Shown here one piece after another: positions 1 through 6,244 of a stretch of DNA of 9,565 nucleotides. The notes under the pieces were generated by a model. That model had not been told where the DNA came from and searched no databases. It saw only the letters and a list, made by a program, of their open reading frames with translations. Source of the stretch: Actinomycetes bacterium (lineage in GTDB: Bacteria; Actinomycetota; Acidimicrobiia; Acidimicrobiales; Microtrichaceae); NCBI GenBank assembly GCA_023423475.1, contig JAFAFN010000597.1, positions 1 through 9,565 on the forward strand. The letters run 5' to 3'. A program made the translations under genes and the position numbers. Within the stretch, counting starts at the first letter, position 1. Each line of letters begins with the position of its first letter.

Positions 1-581
1 TCGAGGGACTTCATCGCCGAGCTCGTGTTCACGTAGATCGGGAAGGCGACGCCCAGGACGATCAGCGAGATCTTGACGGTCTCGCCGACGCCCAGCCACA
101 CGACCAGCAGTGGCTGGAGCGCGATGATCGGCACGAAGCGCAGCATCTGGACGTTGGCGTCGACCAGGTTGTCGCCCAGTCGCGACAGTCCCGAGATCAG
201 CGCAAGGGCGGTGCCGATCGGGATCCCGATCGCCATGCCCCAGAGCACCCGCTGCAACGAGGCCCACAGCGAGCTGCCCAGGGTGCCGTCGCTCACCAGG
301 TCGGCGCCCGCGGTCAGGACCGTGGACGGACCGGCAAGGATGTCCGACGCGATCCAGCCTGCCCGGGAGGCGATCTCCCAGAGGGCGAACAGGAGCACGA
401 CGCCGAGCAGTCGCTCGACACCCTTGGGGATCAGACGGCGGCGCGGTGCCACGTCGAGGTCGTCGACGCGGCCGACGGGGAGGGCGACCAGGTCGGCCGG
501 TGCGGCGACCGCGAGCTCGGCCTCGCTGTAGGAGTCGTTCAGGTGCGCCTGGACCTGAACGGACGTGGCCAGGTCGCTCAT
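1..581 (-). CDS. ABC transporter permease, NitT/TauT (SsuC/TauC-like) family, 3' end outside window
   Basis: Inner-membrane channel subunit of an importer that probably takes up an organosulfonate or similar small anion; the exact substrate cannot be told from sequence. The visible 193 residues have a polar N-terminus of about 50 residues. Hydrophobic segments follow near 57-77, 104-130 and 148-183. The stretch with GETVKISLIVLGVAFPIY (about 166-183) is typical of SsuC/TauC permeases and lies just before the EAA loop that contacts the ATPase. That loop is beyond the left edge, so the gene is cut by the window and not shown to be broken. The start is an ATG at 581-579 whose last two bases begin the TGA of the binding-protein gene (ATGA overlap), indicating translational coupling. 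An ATPase gene may follow outside the window. Family call is firm; substrate is open. Confidence 0.93.
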   Translation of the reverse strand, partial: MSDLATSVQVQAHLNDSYSEAELAVAAPADLVALPVGRVDDLDVAPRRRLIPKGVERLLGVVLLFALWEIASRAGWIASDILAGPSTVLTAGADLVSDGTLGSSLWASLQRVLWGMAIGIPIGTALALISGLSRLGDNLVDANVQMLRFVPIIALQPLLVVWLGVGETVKISLIVLGVAFPIYVNTSSAMKSL

Positions 582-1678
582 CCTTCGGACCCTTCGCCGC
601 TGCTGGACCCGCTGCTGGCCGCCTCGAACTCCTTCTGCACCAGCTCGTTGAAGCGGGTGTCGAACTCCTTCGAGGTGTCGAGCTCGGTCGGGATCTGCCC
701 TGCGGCGACGAACCGGTCGGCCAGTGCCTGCTGGGGCTCGCCGATGGGGCCGGGCAGTTCGAAGAACGAGGTCGTGCCGGTGCTCTCGGCCAGCTCGAGC
801 GCACGCTCGGGGCTCAGGCCGTACTGCTTGGCGAAGACGGAGTCGGCGAGCGCCTCCTTGTTCTGGCCGAGCCAGGTGAAGGCGCGGACCAGGCGGGCGG
901 CGTAGTCGGCCAGCGCGGCCGAGACACCCTCGTCGTCGAGCGCATCGCGGGAGGCGATGAGGAAGGCCGCACGGTCGGTGATGTCATCTGCCGGGATGGC
1001 CACGCGGCCACCGGGGGTGTCGCTGACGAACTGGCTGATCAGCGGCTCCGTCGAGATGCCGGCGTCTGCGGAGCCACCCTTGATGGTCGAGGACACCTGG
1101 ATGATCGGGACGTCGACGGTGGTGATGTCCTCGGGGGAGAGGCCGGCTTCGTCGAGTCCGGTGAGCACGGCCGCTTCGGCCGAGGTGCCTCGCTGGTAGG
1201 CCACCCGCTTGCCCTTCAGGTCTGCCCAGTCCTCGATGGAGTCGTCGGTGGTGATGAGGGCGCCGAGCCCCTTCTCCGGCGCCCAGCCGGCCACCGCGGT
1301 GATGTCCTGGTTCGCGGCCTGGGCGAAGATCAGCGGCGTGCTGGCGGTGAAGCCGGCATCGAGTGCCCCGCCCTGGAAGGCCTGCAGCATCGGCGGTCCG
1401 CCGACGAAGTTCGCGTACTCGAGGGTGTAGGGCAGGTCCTGGTCCTCGCCGCTGACCTCGAGGACGGTCTTGAGGTAGTCGAGCTGGTCGCCGACGCGCA
1501 GCGTGATGCCCTCGGGGATCGTCGCTGCGGTCGTGACCGGCGCGGCGGTGGTGGTCGGACCCGACTCGTCGTCGCCCGATCGGGTCGACGCCTCGGATGA
1601 GCACGACGCGGCGAGCAGCGCGATGCCGGCGAGCAGGATCAGGCCGAGGGCTCGAGGTCGGAGGGAGGTGGATTGCAC
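578..1678 (-). CDS. ABC transporter substrate-binding lipoprotein, SsuA/TauA/NMT1-like
   Basis: Extracellular lipid-anchored receptor (366 aa) that would deliver substrate to the downstream permease. The N-terminus has a basic residue pair, a hydrophobic core (about 11-24) and a lipobox-like AASC with Cys26; alanine at -3 is less usual than leucine. A Thr/Ser/Ala linker (about 38-53) precedes the periplasmic-binding fold. The glycine-rich AFQGGALDAGF (100-110) and the LKGKRVAYQRG stretch (154-164) are usual landmarks of SsuA/TauA proteins. The C-terminal part with ALADRFVAAGQIP (318-330) also fits this family. A Ser/Gly/Glu tail ends the protein. The start is GTG at 1678-1676, with AAGGA six bases upstream. 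It is first in the operon, preceded by an A+T-rich promoter-like island. Sulfonate/taurine import is the likeliest role; nitrate- or pyrimidine-type substrates are not excluded. Confidence 0.93.
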   Translation of the reverse strand: MQSTSLRPRALGLILLAGIALLAASCSSEASTRSGDDESGPTTTAAPVTTAATIPEGITLRVGDQLDYLKTVLEVSGEDQDLPYTLEYANFVGGPPMLQAFQGGALDAGFTASTPLIFAQAANQDITAVAGWAPEKGLGALITTDDSIEDWADLKGKRVAYQRGTSAEAAVLTGLDEAGLSPEDITTVDVPIIQVSSTIKGGSADAGISTEPLISQFVSDTPGGRVAIPADDITDRAAFLIASRDALDDEGVSAALADYAARLVRAFTWLGQNKEALADSVFAKQYGLSPERALELAESTGTTSFFELPGPIGEPQQALADRFVAAGQIPTELDTSKEFDTRFNELVQKEFEAASSGSSSGEGSEG

Positions 1679-1707
1679 AGGTGGTCCTTCGCTGTTCGTG
1701 TTCGGGG

Positions 1708-1729
1708 AGTGGTGACGGAGTGCTGACGG
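1708..1729 (-). repeat. 11-bp tandem direct repeat in the leader of the transporter operon
   Basis: On the minus strand two adjacent 11-mers, CCGTCAGCACT and CCGTCACCACT, differ at one base. They lie about 30 bases upstream of the GTG start of the binding-protein gene. The 11-bp period is close to one DNA helical turn, which would suit side-by-side binding of a regulator. That use is inference; a chance duplication is possible. Confidence 0.4.
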
Positions 1730-1761
1730 GCGTGGTGCGGGTCAGGGAGTGATTCAGGAGG

Positions 1762-1800
1762 ATAGCTATAAAGCCGATCTGAATAGTCGGGTTTTAGTAC
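1762..1800 (-). promoter_or_regulatory. A+T-rich promoter-like island upstream of the transporter operon
   Basis: This is the most A+T-rich short stretch in the gene-free region. On the minus strand it holds a possible -10 TATAGC (1770-1765), inside an ATAGCTAT palindrome at 1762-1769. Upstream of it is CCGA-N9-TCGG (1774-1790), then CTAAAA. No good -35 is seen at the expected distance, so an activator may be needed. A start near 1758 would give a leader of about 80 bases. The placement is inference. Confidence 0.4.
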
Positions 1801-1810
1801 CGACGGCGTC

Positions 1811-1828
1811 CGGAGCACAACTGCTCCG
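1811..1828 (-). terminator. Hairpin, possible terminator of the lipase gene
   Basis: A perfect 7-bp stem, CGGAGCA/TGCTCCG, encloses a 4-base loop about 80 bases beyond the lipase stop codon. No U-run follows on the minus strand, so it is not a classical intrinsic terminator. It also sits just upstream of the transporter promoter island and could instead be part of that control region. The rest of the 1679-1909 gap holds no supported gene. Confidence 0.35.
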
Positions 1829-1909
1829 TCATTGGTCAGCGGTCACACACGGCCGTCCGGGCGCGCCGAAGCAGACCGTCCTGCCCACGGTCCAGTGGCT
1901 TGGGTCGGC

Positions 1910-3715
1910 TCAGCCGTTCACGACGGCGGAGCTGCACCCGGGGCGTGCGGAGCCCTGGAAGCTCTCGGTGAAGAACCGGTCCAGCGGCGAGCCGTCGAAG
2001 CGCAGGTCGGCGTCGTCGCGCGACGAGCCCTTCGCCGAGATCTGTCCCGGGATCGACAGGTGCGAGGCAGGGCTGGCTGCGCCGTCCTTGGCGAAGATCG
2101 ACAGCCGCAGCAGACCTCGGTCGCCCTCGGCAGGGCAGTACTCCGCATCGCGCAGCGACTCGTAGAGCGCGCTGCCCATGCAGTCGGCAGGACCGGGCAC
2201 GTCCGAGGCGTCGGCACCGTCGGGTGTGATGCAGTGGATGATCTCGTCGTCCGCGCCCTGTGCGATCAGCAGCGGCACGTGGCGGCCCTCGGCGTCGAGC
2301 GGCGCCTTCGGGTACGGGTTCGCCCCCGTGGGTCCCGGAGTGTTCCACCGGATCCAGTCGCACCACGCGGTCATCGCCGGGTCCTCGGTCGTCGCACACG
2401 TGCGGTCGGTGCCGCCCTTGAAGAACTGTCCGGTGCGGTAGCCCTCGGGCAGGTTCCACAGCTCAGCGGTCAGCATCTGGTTCGTCGCCGCGTCGCGGTA
2501 CGGCGACACCAGCTTCTGGATGATCTTGGCGTCGTCACCGCCGAGGCACAGCGGAGCGATGCGAGCGATGGTCGTCGCACCCTGGTTGGTCGCCACGGTG
2601 GGCAGCTGGAGATCGGCGGCGGTGGCGGGGAACGCCGGGAACCGGGCGTCGGGGGACGGTGCTCCGCGCTTCGAGAACTCCGACCACGAACCGAAGATGT
2701 AGGAGAAGAGCGCCGGCCCGATCTGCAGCTCGACCGCGGCGATCGGCAGCGGGAGCAGCTTGATCGTGGTGTGCATCTCCCAGTCCGCGAGTCCGTCGCC
2801 GAGCTCGACGCCCGGTTGGAGCTCGGGCTGGGCGATCAGGTTCGCCGCGGGTGCGAGCGCGGCGACGCCGCGCAGCGCGAGCGGTGCCGCGGCGGGGTTC
2901 GGGGTCGCTGCCTGGTAGCTCTCGAGCAGCTGACCGGCCCACAGCGCCGCATGGCCGCCCTGGGAGTGGCCCCACGTGATCGTGTCGTAGCTCGTCGGCA
3001 GCTCGCCCTCGCCGAACTCCTGGTCCATGAGCTGCGTGGTGGCCCGAGCGGCGTCGACGACGTTCGCCCCGGCGACACGGCCGATGATGTAGGTGTCGTT
3101 GGGTTGGTAGTCCGATGCCGAGACGACCCAGCCCCGGTCCAGCGCGGTCTGCAGGGCCCCGTCGGCCGAGCGGCCCTCTCGCTTGCGCAGCCCCGAACCC
3201 CAGGCGATCGCGCCGATGCCGGCCTGCATCGGTCCCCAGAAGGTCGTGGCCGGGTTGTTCGAGGGGAGACAGGCCTGCTGCAGACCGATCGTGCCGTGGG
3301 ACCAGGCGAGCTGGCGTCCGACCCCGCCGAACGACGCAGGACCCTCCGCCGGTGCCGCGGCGACGCCGCAGATCAGCTGCAGGTCGTTCTCGTCGACGCC
3401 GGTCGACACGTACAGGATCCGCCAGACCTTGGCGTCGCTCGGATAGCCGGCGGTGTCGCCGTCACCCGGGCCCAGGTCCTTCGCCTCGATCAGGTCGCCC
3501 GGCCTGGCGCCGTCGGGCACCGTGCCACCCACCCCGGGTGTGCCGTCGCACGGCGGGGTCGAACCCTTGCTCGGGACGGTGGTCGTCGGGCCCCCGTCGG
3601 GCAGCGAGCTCTGGAGCGTCTCGAAGCCCTCGTCGGTGGTGCAGGCGACCGCCGCTGCGGCGACGAGCAGCACGCCCATCGCCATCGCGAGCAGTCGACG
3701 TCGTCCTCCGGTCAT
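1910..3715 (-). CDS. Secreted lipase-family alpha/beta hydrolase, lipoprotein
   Basis: Predicted cell-surface esterase/lipase (601 aa) related to the secretory lipase family of CAL-A type. The start chosen is ATG 3715-3713, with GGGGGA three bases upstream. It gives a proper signal: MTGGRRRLL, a hydrophobic core (about 8-22), then AVAC with Cys25. The SHGTIG stretch (139-144) is a likely oxyanion region. GHSQGG (249-254) gives nucleophile Ser251, AQGADDEII (485-493) gives Asp490, and His552 in ASHLS is the likely third member of the triad. Ten cysteines follow the lipid-anchored one, an even number that suits disulfides outside the cytoplasm. The nucleophile-to-Asp stretch of 239 residues is longer than the roughly 150 of CAL-A, so the lid/cap region appears enlarged. 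It is flanked by a divergent gene and followed by a 230-base gap, so it is probably transcribed alone. The substrate is unknown. Confidence 0.88.
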   Translation of the reverse strand: MTGGRRRLLAMAMGVLLVAAAAVACTTDEGFETLQSSLPDGGPTTTVPSKGSTPPCDGTPGVGGTVPDGARPGDLIEAKDLGPGDGDTAGYPSDAKVWRILYVSTGVDENDLQLICGVAAAPAEGPASFGGVGRQLAWSHGTIGLQQACLPSNNPATTFWGPMQAGIGAIAWGSGLRKREGRSADGALQTALDRGWVVSASDYQPNDTYIIGRVAGANVVDAARATTQLMDQEFGEGELPTSYDTITWGHSQGGHAALWAGQLLESYQAATPNPAAAPLALRGVAALAPAANLIAQPELQPGVELGDGLADWEMHTTIKLLPLPIAAVELQIGPALFSYIFGSWSEFSKRGAPSPDARFPAFPATAADLQLPTVATNQGATTIARIAPLCLGGDDAKIIQKLVSPYRDAATNQMLTAELWNLPEGYRTGQFFKGGTDRTCATTEDPAMTAWCDWIRWNTPGPTGANPYPKAPLDAEGRHVPLLIAQGADDEIIHCITPDGADASDVPGPADCMGSALYESLRDAEYCPAEGDRGLLRLSIFAKDGAASPASHLSIPGQISAKGSSRDDADLRFDGSPLDRFFTESFQGSARPGCSSAVVNG

Positions 3716-3793
3716 CGATCCCCCGATCCAGAACTCGGCCCGATCGCCGGCCGCGTGTCTGAGCAGTCTCCCAGCGGTGACGCCCGAACGTGG

Positions 3794-3824
3794 TGGACGC
3801 TCCGGGCCGACCCACCGACATACT
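3794..3824 (+). promoter_or_regulatory. Possible promoter of the PGPGW gene giving a leaderless transcript
   Basis: TGGACG (3794-3799) and CATACT (3819-3824) are spaced 19 bases apart. The -10-like box ends seven bases before ATG 3832, so transcription would begin at or next to the start codon. No Shine-Dalgarno sequence precedes that ATG, which agrees with a leaderless start. The match to consensus is only moderate. Confidence 0.35.
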
Positions 3825-3831
3825 GGTTGCC

Positions 3832-4278
3832 ATGACTCCCCAGGACCCGGCCGACGACGAGCGCGAGAGCTGGGTGCACGTCGTGCGCGACGCGGCCATC
3901 GAGGCCGAGCGTGAGACCGGACGGCACGAGGAGACCGAGGCCGAAGCACGCCGCGGGGTCGCGATCCGCATCGCCCGCATCGTCGGTGGCTTCCTCGTCA
4001 TGGGTCTCGGCATCGCCGCCCTCCCGCTGCCGGGACCGGGCTGGCTGATCATCATCTTCGGGCTCAGCCTGCTGCCCTTCGCCTGGGCGGAGCGGACCAT
4101 CCGACTCATCCGCTCGAAGATCCCCGGGATCCCCGAGGAAGGGAGCATCCCGCTGAGCAGCTGGCTGGTCATGGCCGGCATGCTGATCGTGTTCACCGGC
4201 GGCACGATCCTCTTCGGCGAGGCGATCAAGGACTGGGTCGCGGCGCTCTGGGGCCACCCCGACAAGCTGGTGACCTGA
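3832..4278 (+). CDS. PGPGW-domain small membrane protein
   Basis: A 148-residue inner-membrane protein of unknown function carrying the PGPGW signature (67-71) followed by LIIIFGLSLLPFAWAER. This is the hallmark of the PGPGW/TIGR02611-type transmembrane family common in actinobacteria. The first 45 residues are highly charged and polar, probably cytoplasmic. Hydrophobic segments lie near 47-66, 70-86 and 110-131. The start ATG 3832 is preferred to an in-frame GTG 14 codons earlier, because that GTG lies within the possible promoter and neither has a clear ribosome binding site. It is divergent from the lipase and convergent with the LLM oxidoreductase, leaving 20 bases between stops, so it is probably a single-gene unit. 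No function can be assigned. Confidence 0.85.
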   Translation: MTPQDPADDERESWVHVVRDAAIEAERETGRHEETEAEARRGVAIRIARIVGGFLVMGLGIAALPLPGPGWLIIIFGLSLLPFAWAERTIRLIRSKIPGIPEEGSIPLSSWLVMAGMLIVFTGGTILFGEAIKDWVAALWGHPDKLVT

Positions 4279-4298
4279 TCGGCTCCCGCCGCCAGAGG

Positions 4299-5276
4299 TC
4301 AGGCGAGGACCGGCGAGAGCGTCTCGCCGAGCAGCTCGACCCGCTCGGGCAGGTGGCCGTTCGCCGGCAACGAGATCGAGAAGCCGTCGAGCCCGGCGTC
4401 CAACCAACCGGCGAAGGTCTCGGCGATCGTGTCGGGATCGCCGACGACGACCATCGAGTCGATCATCGCCTGCATGTCCTCGGGGAGCGACGCCCAGTCG
4501 AGGCCCTTGTCCGCCAGGTAGGCGTTGCGCTCGGCTTCGGCCTCGGCGGTGGTCGGCGCGATGCAGGCGACGCGGTTCGCGGTCATGGTGATCTCGGCGC
4601 GGTCGCGTCCGAGCCGCTCGCAGTGCGCCGCGGGCGCGTCGAGCTTGCGCGGGTACTCCGAGGGGTCGCAGCCGAGGTTCCCCTCGTCCGCGTACTGGGC
4701 GACCATGCGCAGCGTCTTGCGCTCGCCGTTGCCGCCGATCATCACCGGGATCCGTGACAGCGGTGCGGGGGAGTTGATCGCGTCGCGCACGGTGTAGTGG
4801 TCGCCGTCGAGCGAGGCCCGTTCGCCGGCGAGCATCGGCAGGATGATCCGGATCGCCTCCTCGAGCTTCTGGAAGCGGTCGGTGAAGGTCCCGAACTCGA
4901 TGCCGAAGGCGTCGTGCTCGAGCTCGAACCAGCCGGCCCCGAGGCCCAGCTGCGCCCGTCCTCCCGAGATGACGTCGAGCGTGGTGACCGTCTTCGCGAG
5001 GATCGCCGGGTTGCGGTACGTGTTGCCGGTGACGAGCGCGCCGAGACGGACCCGTCCGGTCACCGCGGCGATCGCGCCGAGCAGCGTGTAGGCCTCGAGC
5101 ATGAAGTCGTCGGGCTCACCCAGGCCGGGCAGTTGGTAGAAGTGGTCCATCACCAGCACCGAGTCGAAGCCCGAACGCTCGGCGGCCTGCGCGGCACCGA
5201 TCACCGTGGGGAAGATCTCGGCCGGGTTGCGCCCCGGGTAGGTGAAGCTGGGGATCTGCAGGCCGAGTCGTGTCAT
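4299..5276 (-). CDS. LLM-class F420-dependent oxidoreductase
   Basis: A 325-residue luciferase-like TIM-barrel oxidoreductase expected to use coenzyme F420 (or FMN) for hydride transfer in the cytoplasm. The N-terminus MTRLGLQIPSFTYPG and the segments SVLVMDHFYQLPGLGEP (39-55), VRLGALVTGNTYRNPAILAK (76-95), GRAQLGLGAGW (106-116) and RIPVMIGGNGERKTLRMVAQ (175-194) are typical of the F420-dependent Rv1855c-like subgroup. The length is normal. The start is ATG 5276-5274, eight bases after the stop of the SGNH hydrolase gene, with no obvious Shine-Dalgarno; it is probably translated from the same message. An open frame continues upstream across the hydrolase gene, but there it encodes only low-complexity Arg/Ala/Gly sequence. 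The substrate is unknown; F420 use is inferred from the subgroup. Confidence 0.92.
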   Translation of the reverse strand: MTRLGLQIPSFTYPGRNPAEIFPTVIGAAQAAERSGFDSVLVMDHFYQLPGLGEPDDFMLEAYTLLGAIAAVTGRVRLGALVTGNTYRNPAILAKTVTTLDVISGGRAQLGLGAGWFELEHDAFGIEFGTFTDRFQKLEEAIRIILPMLAGERASLDGDHYTVRDAINSPAPLSRIPVMIGGNGERKTLRMVAQYADEGNLGCDPSEYPRKLDAPAAHCERLGRDRAEITMTANRVACIAPTTAEAEAERNAYLADKGLDWASLPEDMQAMIDSMVVVGDPDTIAETFAGWLDAGLDGFSISLPANGHLPERVELLGETLSPVLA

Positions 5277-5284
5277 GGGTGCAG

Positions 5285-6094
5285 TCAAGCACCGCTGGTG
5301 GCCAGCGTGTCCGCGTTCGTGCGGCGACCGGCGGGCAGGTCGCGCGTGGCGAGCGCCGCGAGCACGAACGGCGTGAACAGCGCGGACCAGAGCCGGTGTC
5401 CTTCGGCGTTGGGGTGGAACAGGTCGGGGCTGAACAGCTCGGCGCCGCCGACGCGGAAGTGGGGATCGGACAGCTCCGGCACGGGGACCCGGACCACCGA
5501 TGGATGGGCGCGGGCGACCGAGCGCTGTGCCCGGTCGATCGCCGCGCTGCGCATCGCCACGACGGGTCGCAGCGAACGCGGCAGCCGGGGGATGACCGAC
5601 AGGTCGCCGACGCCGAGCGCCACCACGGGAGCGACCGACTCGAGCGCGCCGAGCAGCGCGTGCAGCTGCCGTCGCACGAGCGGTGTGGGAGTGCCGTGCA
5701 TGGCGTCGTTCGCTCCGACCGAGACCACGAACAGGTCCGGACGCAGCTCCAGCGCGTTGGGGAGCTGGTGTGTAAGGACGTCGCGCACCCGGGACCCTCC
5801 CCTGGCGACGGAGGTCAGCTCGACCTGGCACGACAGCGACGCGGCGACACGGCTGATCCAGATGTCGCGCCGGTCGTCGAGGCCCGGTCCCGTGACCGAG
5901 CTGTCGCCGAGCACCACGACGTGCAGCGGGGCACCCGGGCCGTCGCCGTAGCGGCCGGAGGGGTCGAGGTCCTCGAAGTGCGGCAGGGGCGCGTGGGCGA
6001 CCCGATGTGCCTGGACCCAGACGCTCCCGGCGGTGGCGAGGGCCACTCCCGGAACTCCGATGGCCCACCCTCGTCTCGAAGGGCCTCTCCGCAT
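5285..6094 (-). CDS. Membrane-anchored SGNH/GDSL hydrolase
   Basis: Predicted esterase or deacylase of the SGNH fold (269 aa). Block I is GDSSVTG with nucleophile Ser65. Block II is ARGGS around Gly99/Gly100, block III is GAND with Asn129, and block V is DLFHP with Asp224 and His227. All four SGNH residues are therefore present. The N-terminus is basic (RRGPSRRG) followed by a hydrophobic stretch (about 10-28), suggesting a signal anchor that places the enzyme outside the membrane. The start ATG 6094 is chosen over an in-frame TTG at 6112. A promoter-like pair ends six bases before that ATG, and a weaker AGGGTGG lies four bases upstream. It is the first gene of a two-gene operon with the LLM oxidoreductase. 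The substrate could be an acyl or acetyl ester on a lipid or glycan; this is not decided by sequence. Confidence 0.88.
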   Translation of the reverse strand: MRRGPSRRGWAIGVPGVALATAGSVWVQAHRVAHAPLPHFEDLDPSGRYGDGPGAPLHVVVLGDSSVTGPGLDDRRDIWISRVAASLSCQVELTSVARGGSRVRDVLTHQLPNALELRPDLFVVSVGANDAMHGTPTPLVRRQLHALLGALESVAPVVALGVGDLSVIPRLPRSLRPVVAMRSAAIDRAQRSVARAHPSVVRVPVPELSDPHFRVGGAELFSPDLFHPNAEGHRLWSALFTPFVLAALATRDLPAGRRTNADTLATSGA

Positions 6095-6100
6095 CCTTCC

Positions 6101-6129
6101 ACCCTGAACCAACCCGATGACGGGGTCAA
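6101..6129 (-). promoter_or_regulatory. Promoter-like pair for the SGNH hydrolase/LLM operon, possibly leaderless
   Basis: On the minus strand TTGACC (6129-6124) is followed after 17 bases by CAGGGT (6106-6101). Six bases later comes ATG 6094. The -35 matches the consensus at five of six positions; the -10 keeps only the key A and final T. The geometry predicts a transcript starting at the A of the ATG. Confidence 0.4.
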
Positions 6130-6156
6130 CGGTCGGGCATGGGTGAAGGTTCCCGC

Positions 6157-6175
6157 GCGCGCGACCGACGCGCGC
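6157..6175. repeat. GCGCGCG/CGCGCGC inverted repeat between divergent genes
   Basis: Two alternating G/C arms of seven bases flank the 5-base spacer ACCGA, in the region between the SGNH operon and the diiron gene. A terminator is not expected between divergent genes. Alternating G/C is prone to cruciform or Z-like structure and also arises easily by chance at this base composition. It overlaps the weak -35 position of the diiron promoter. Confidence 0.4.
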
Positions 6176-6194
6176 CGTCAGGACGCGGTACCCT
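6165..6194 (+). promoter_or_regulatory. Possible promoter of the diiron protein gene
   Basis: TACCCT (6189-6194) fits the actinobacterial TAnnnT -10 pattern and would start RNA near 6201. The -35 position has only CCGACG (6165-6170), a poor match, with an 18-base spacer. The start site would lie within the 15-bp palindrome, the usual place for repressor binding. Confidence 0.35.
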
Positions 6195-6237
6195 GATGTG
6201 ACCAGTGGTCACCTCTCGGCCACGGGTCACATCAGGG
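6191..6237 (+). promoter_or_regulatory. Nested inverted repeats, likely operator and/or RBS-masking hairpin of the diiron gene
   Basis: Outer arms CCCTGATGTGACC (6191-6203) and GGTCACATCAGGG (6225-6237) are perfectly complementary over 13 bp. After a single mismatch a further GTGG/CCAC (6205-6208 with 6220-6223) can pair, leaving an 11-base loop. A second perfect palindrome, GTGACCAGTGGTCAC (6198-6212), overlaps the left arm. The GTGACC half-site thus occurs three times, once forward and twice reversed. The right arm runs into the ribosome binding site AGGGGGA (6234-6240), four bases before ATG 6245. As DNA this looks like a TetR-type operator over the transcription start; as RNA it could hide the ribosome binding site, but only if transcription begins upstream of 6191. 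The repeats are seen directly; the role is inferred. Confidence 0.7.
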
Positions 6238-6244
6238 GGATGAG

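Noticed and set aside
446..1600. Long plus-strand open frame antisense to the substrate-binding protein gene
   Set aside because: Arg/Gly-rich translation without family features; it mirrors a well-supported gene on the other strand, as is usual at high G+C.
1679..1909. Possible riboswitch in the leader of the transporter operon
   Set aside because: I could not match the leader to any conserved riboswitch core; only short repeats and one hairpin are present.
1832..3835. 667-codon plus-strand open frame antisense to the lipase
   Set aside because: Low-complexity Arg/Gly/Val sequence with no recognisable domain; the opposite strand encodes a clear signal peptide and catalytic triad.
3716..3949. 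Upstream extension of the lipase frame by 78 codons
   Set aside because: It would overlap the divergent PGPGW gene and bury the lipoprotein signal; the extension is Arg/Pro-rich only.
4271..4301. TGACCT/AGGTCA repeat across the convergent stop codons of the PGPGW and LLM genes, as a bidirectional terminator
   Set aside because: Only six base pairs with a 19-base loop and no U-runs; too weak to call.
5277..6068. Upstream extension of the LLM oxidoreductase frame
   Set aside because: It overlaps the SGNH hydrolase in another frame and shows no luciferase-family sequence before residue MTRLGLQIP.
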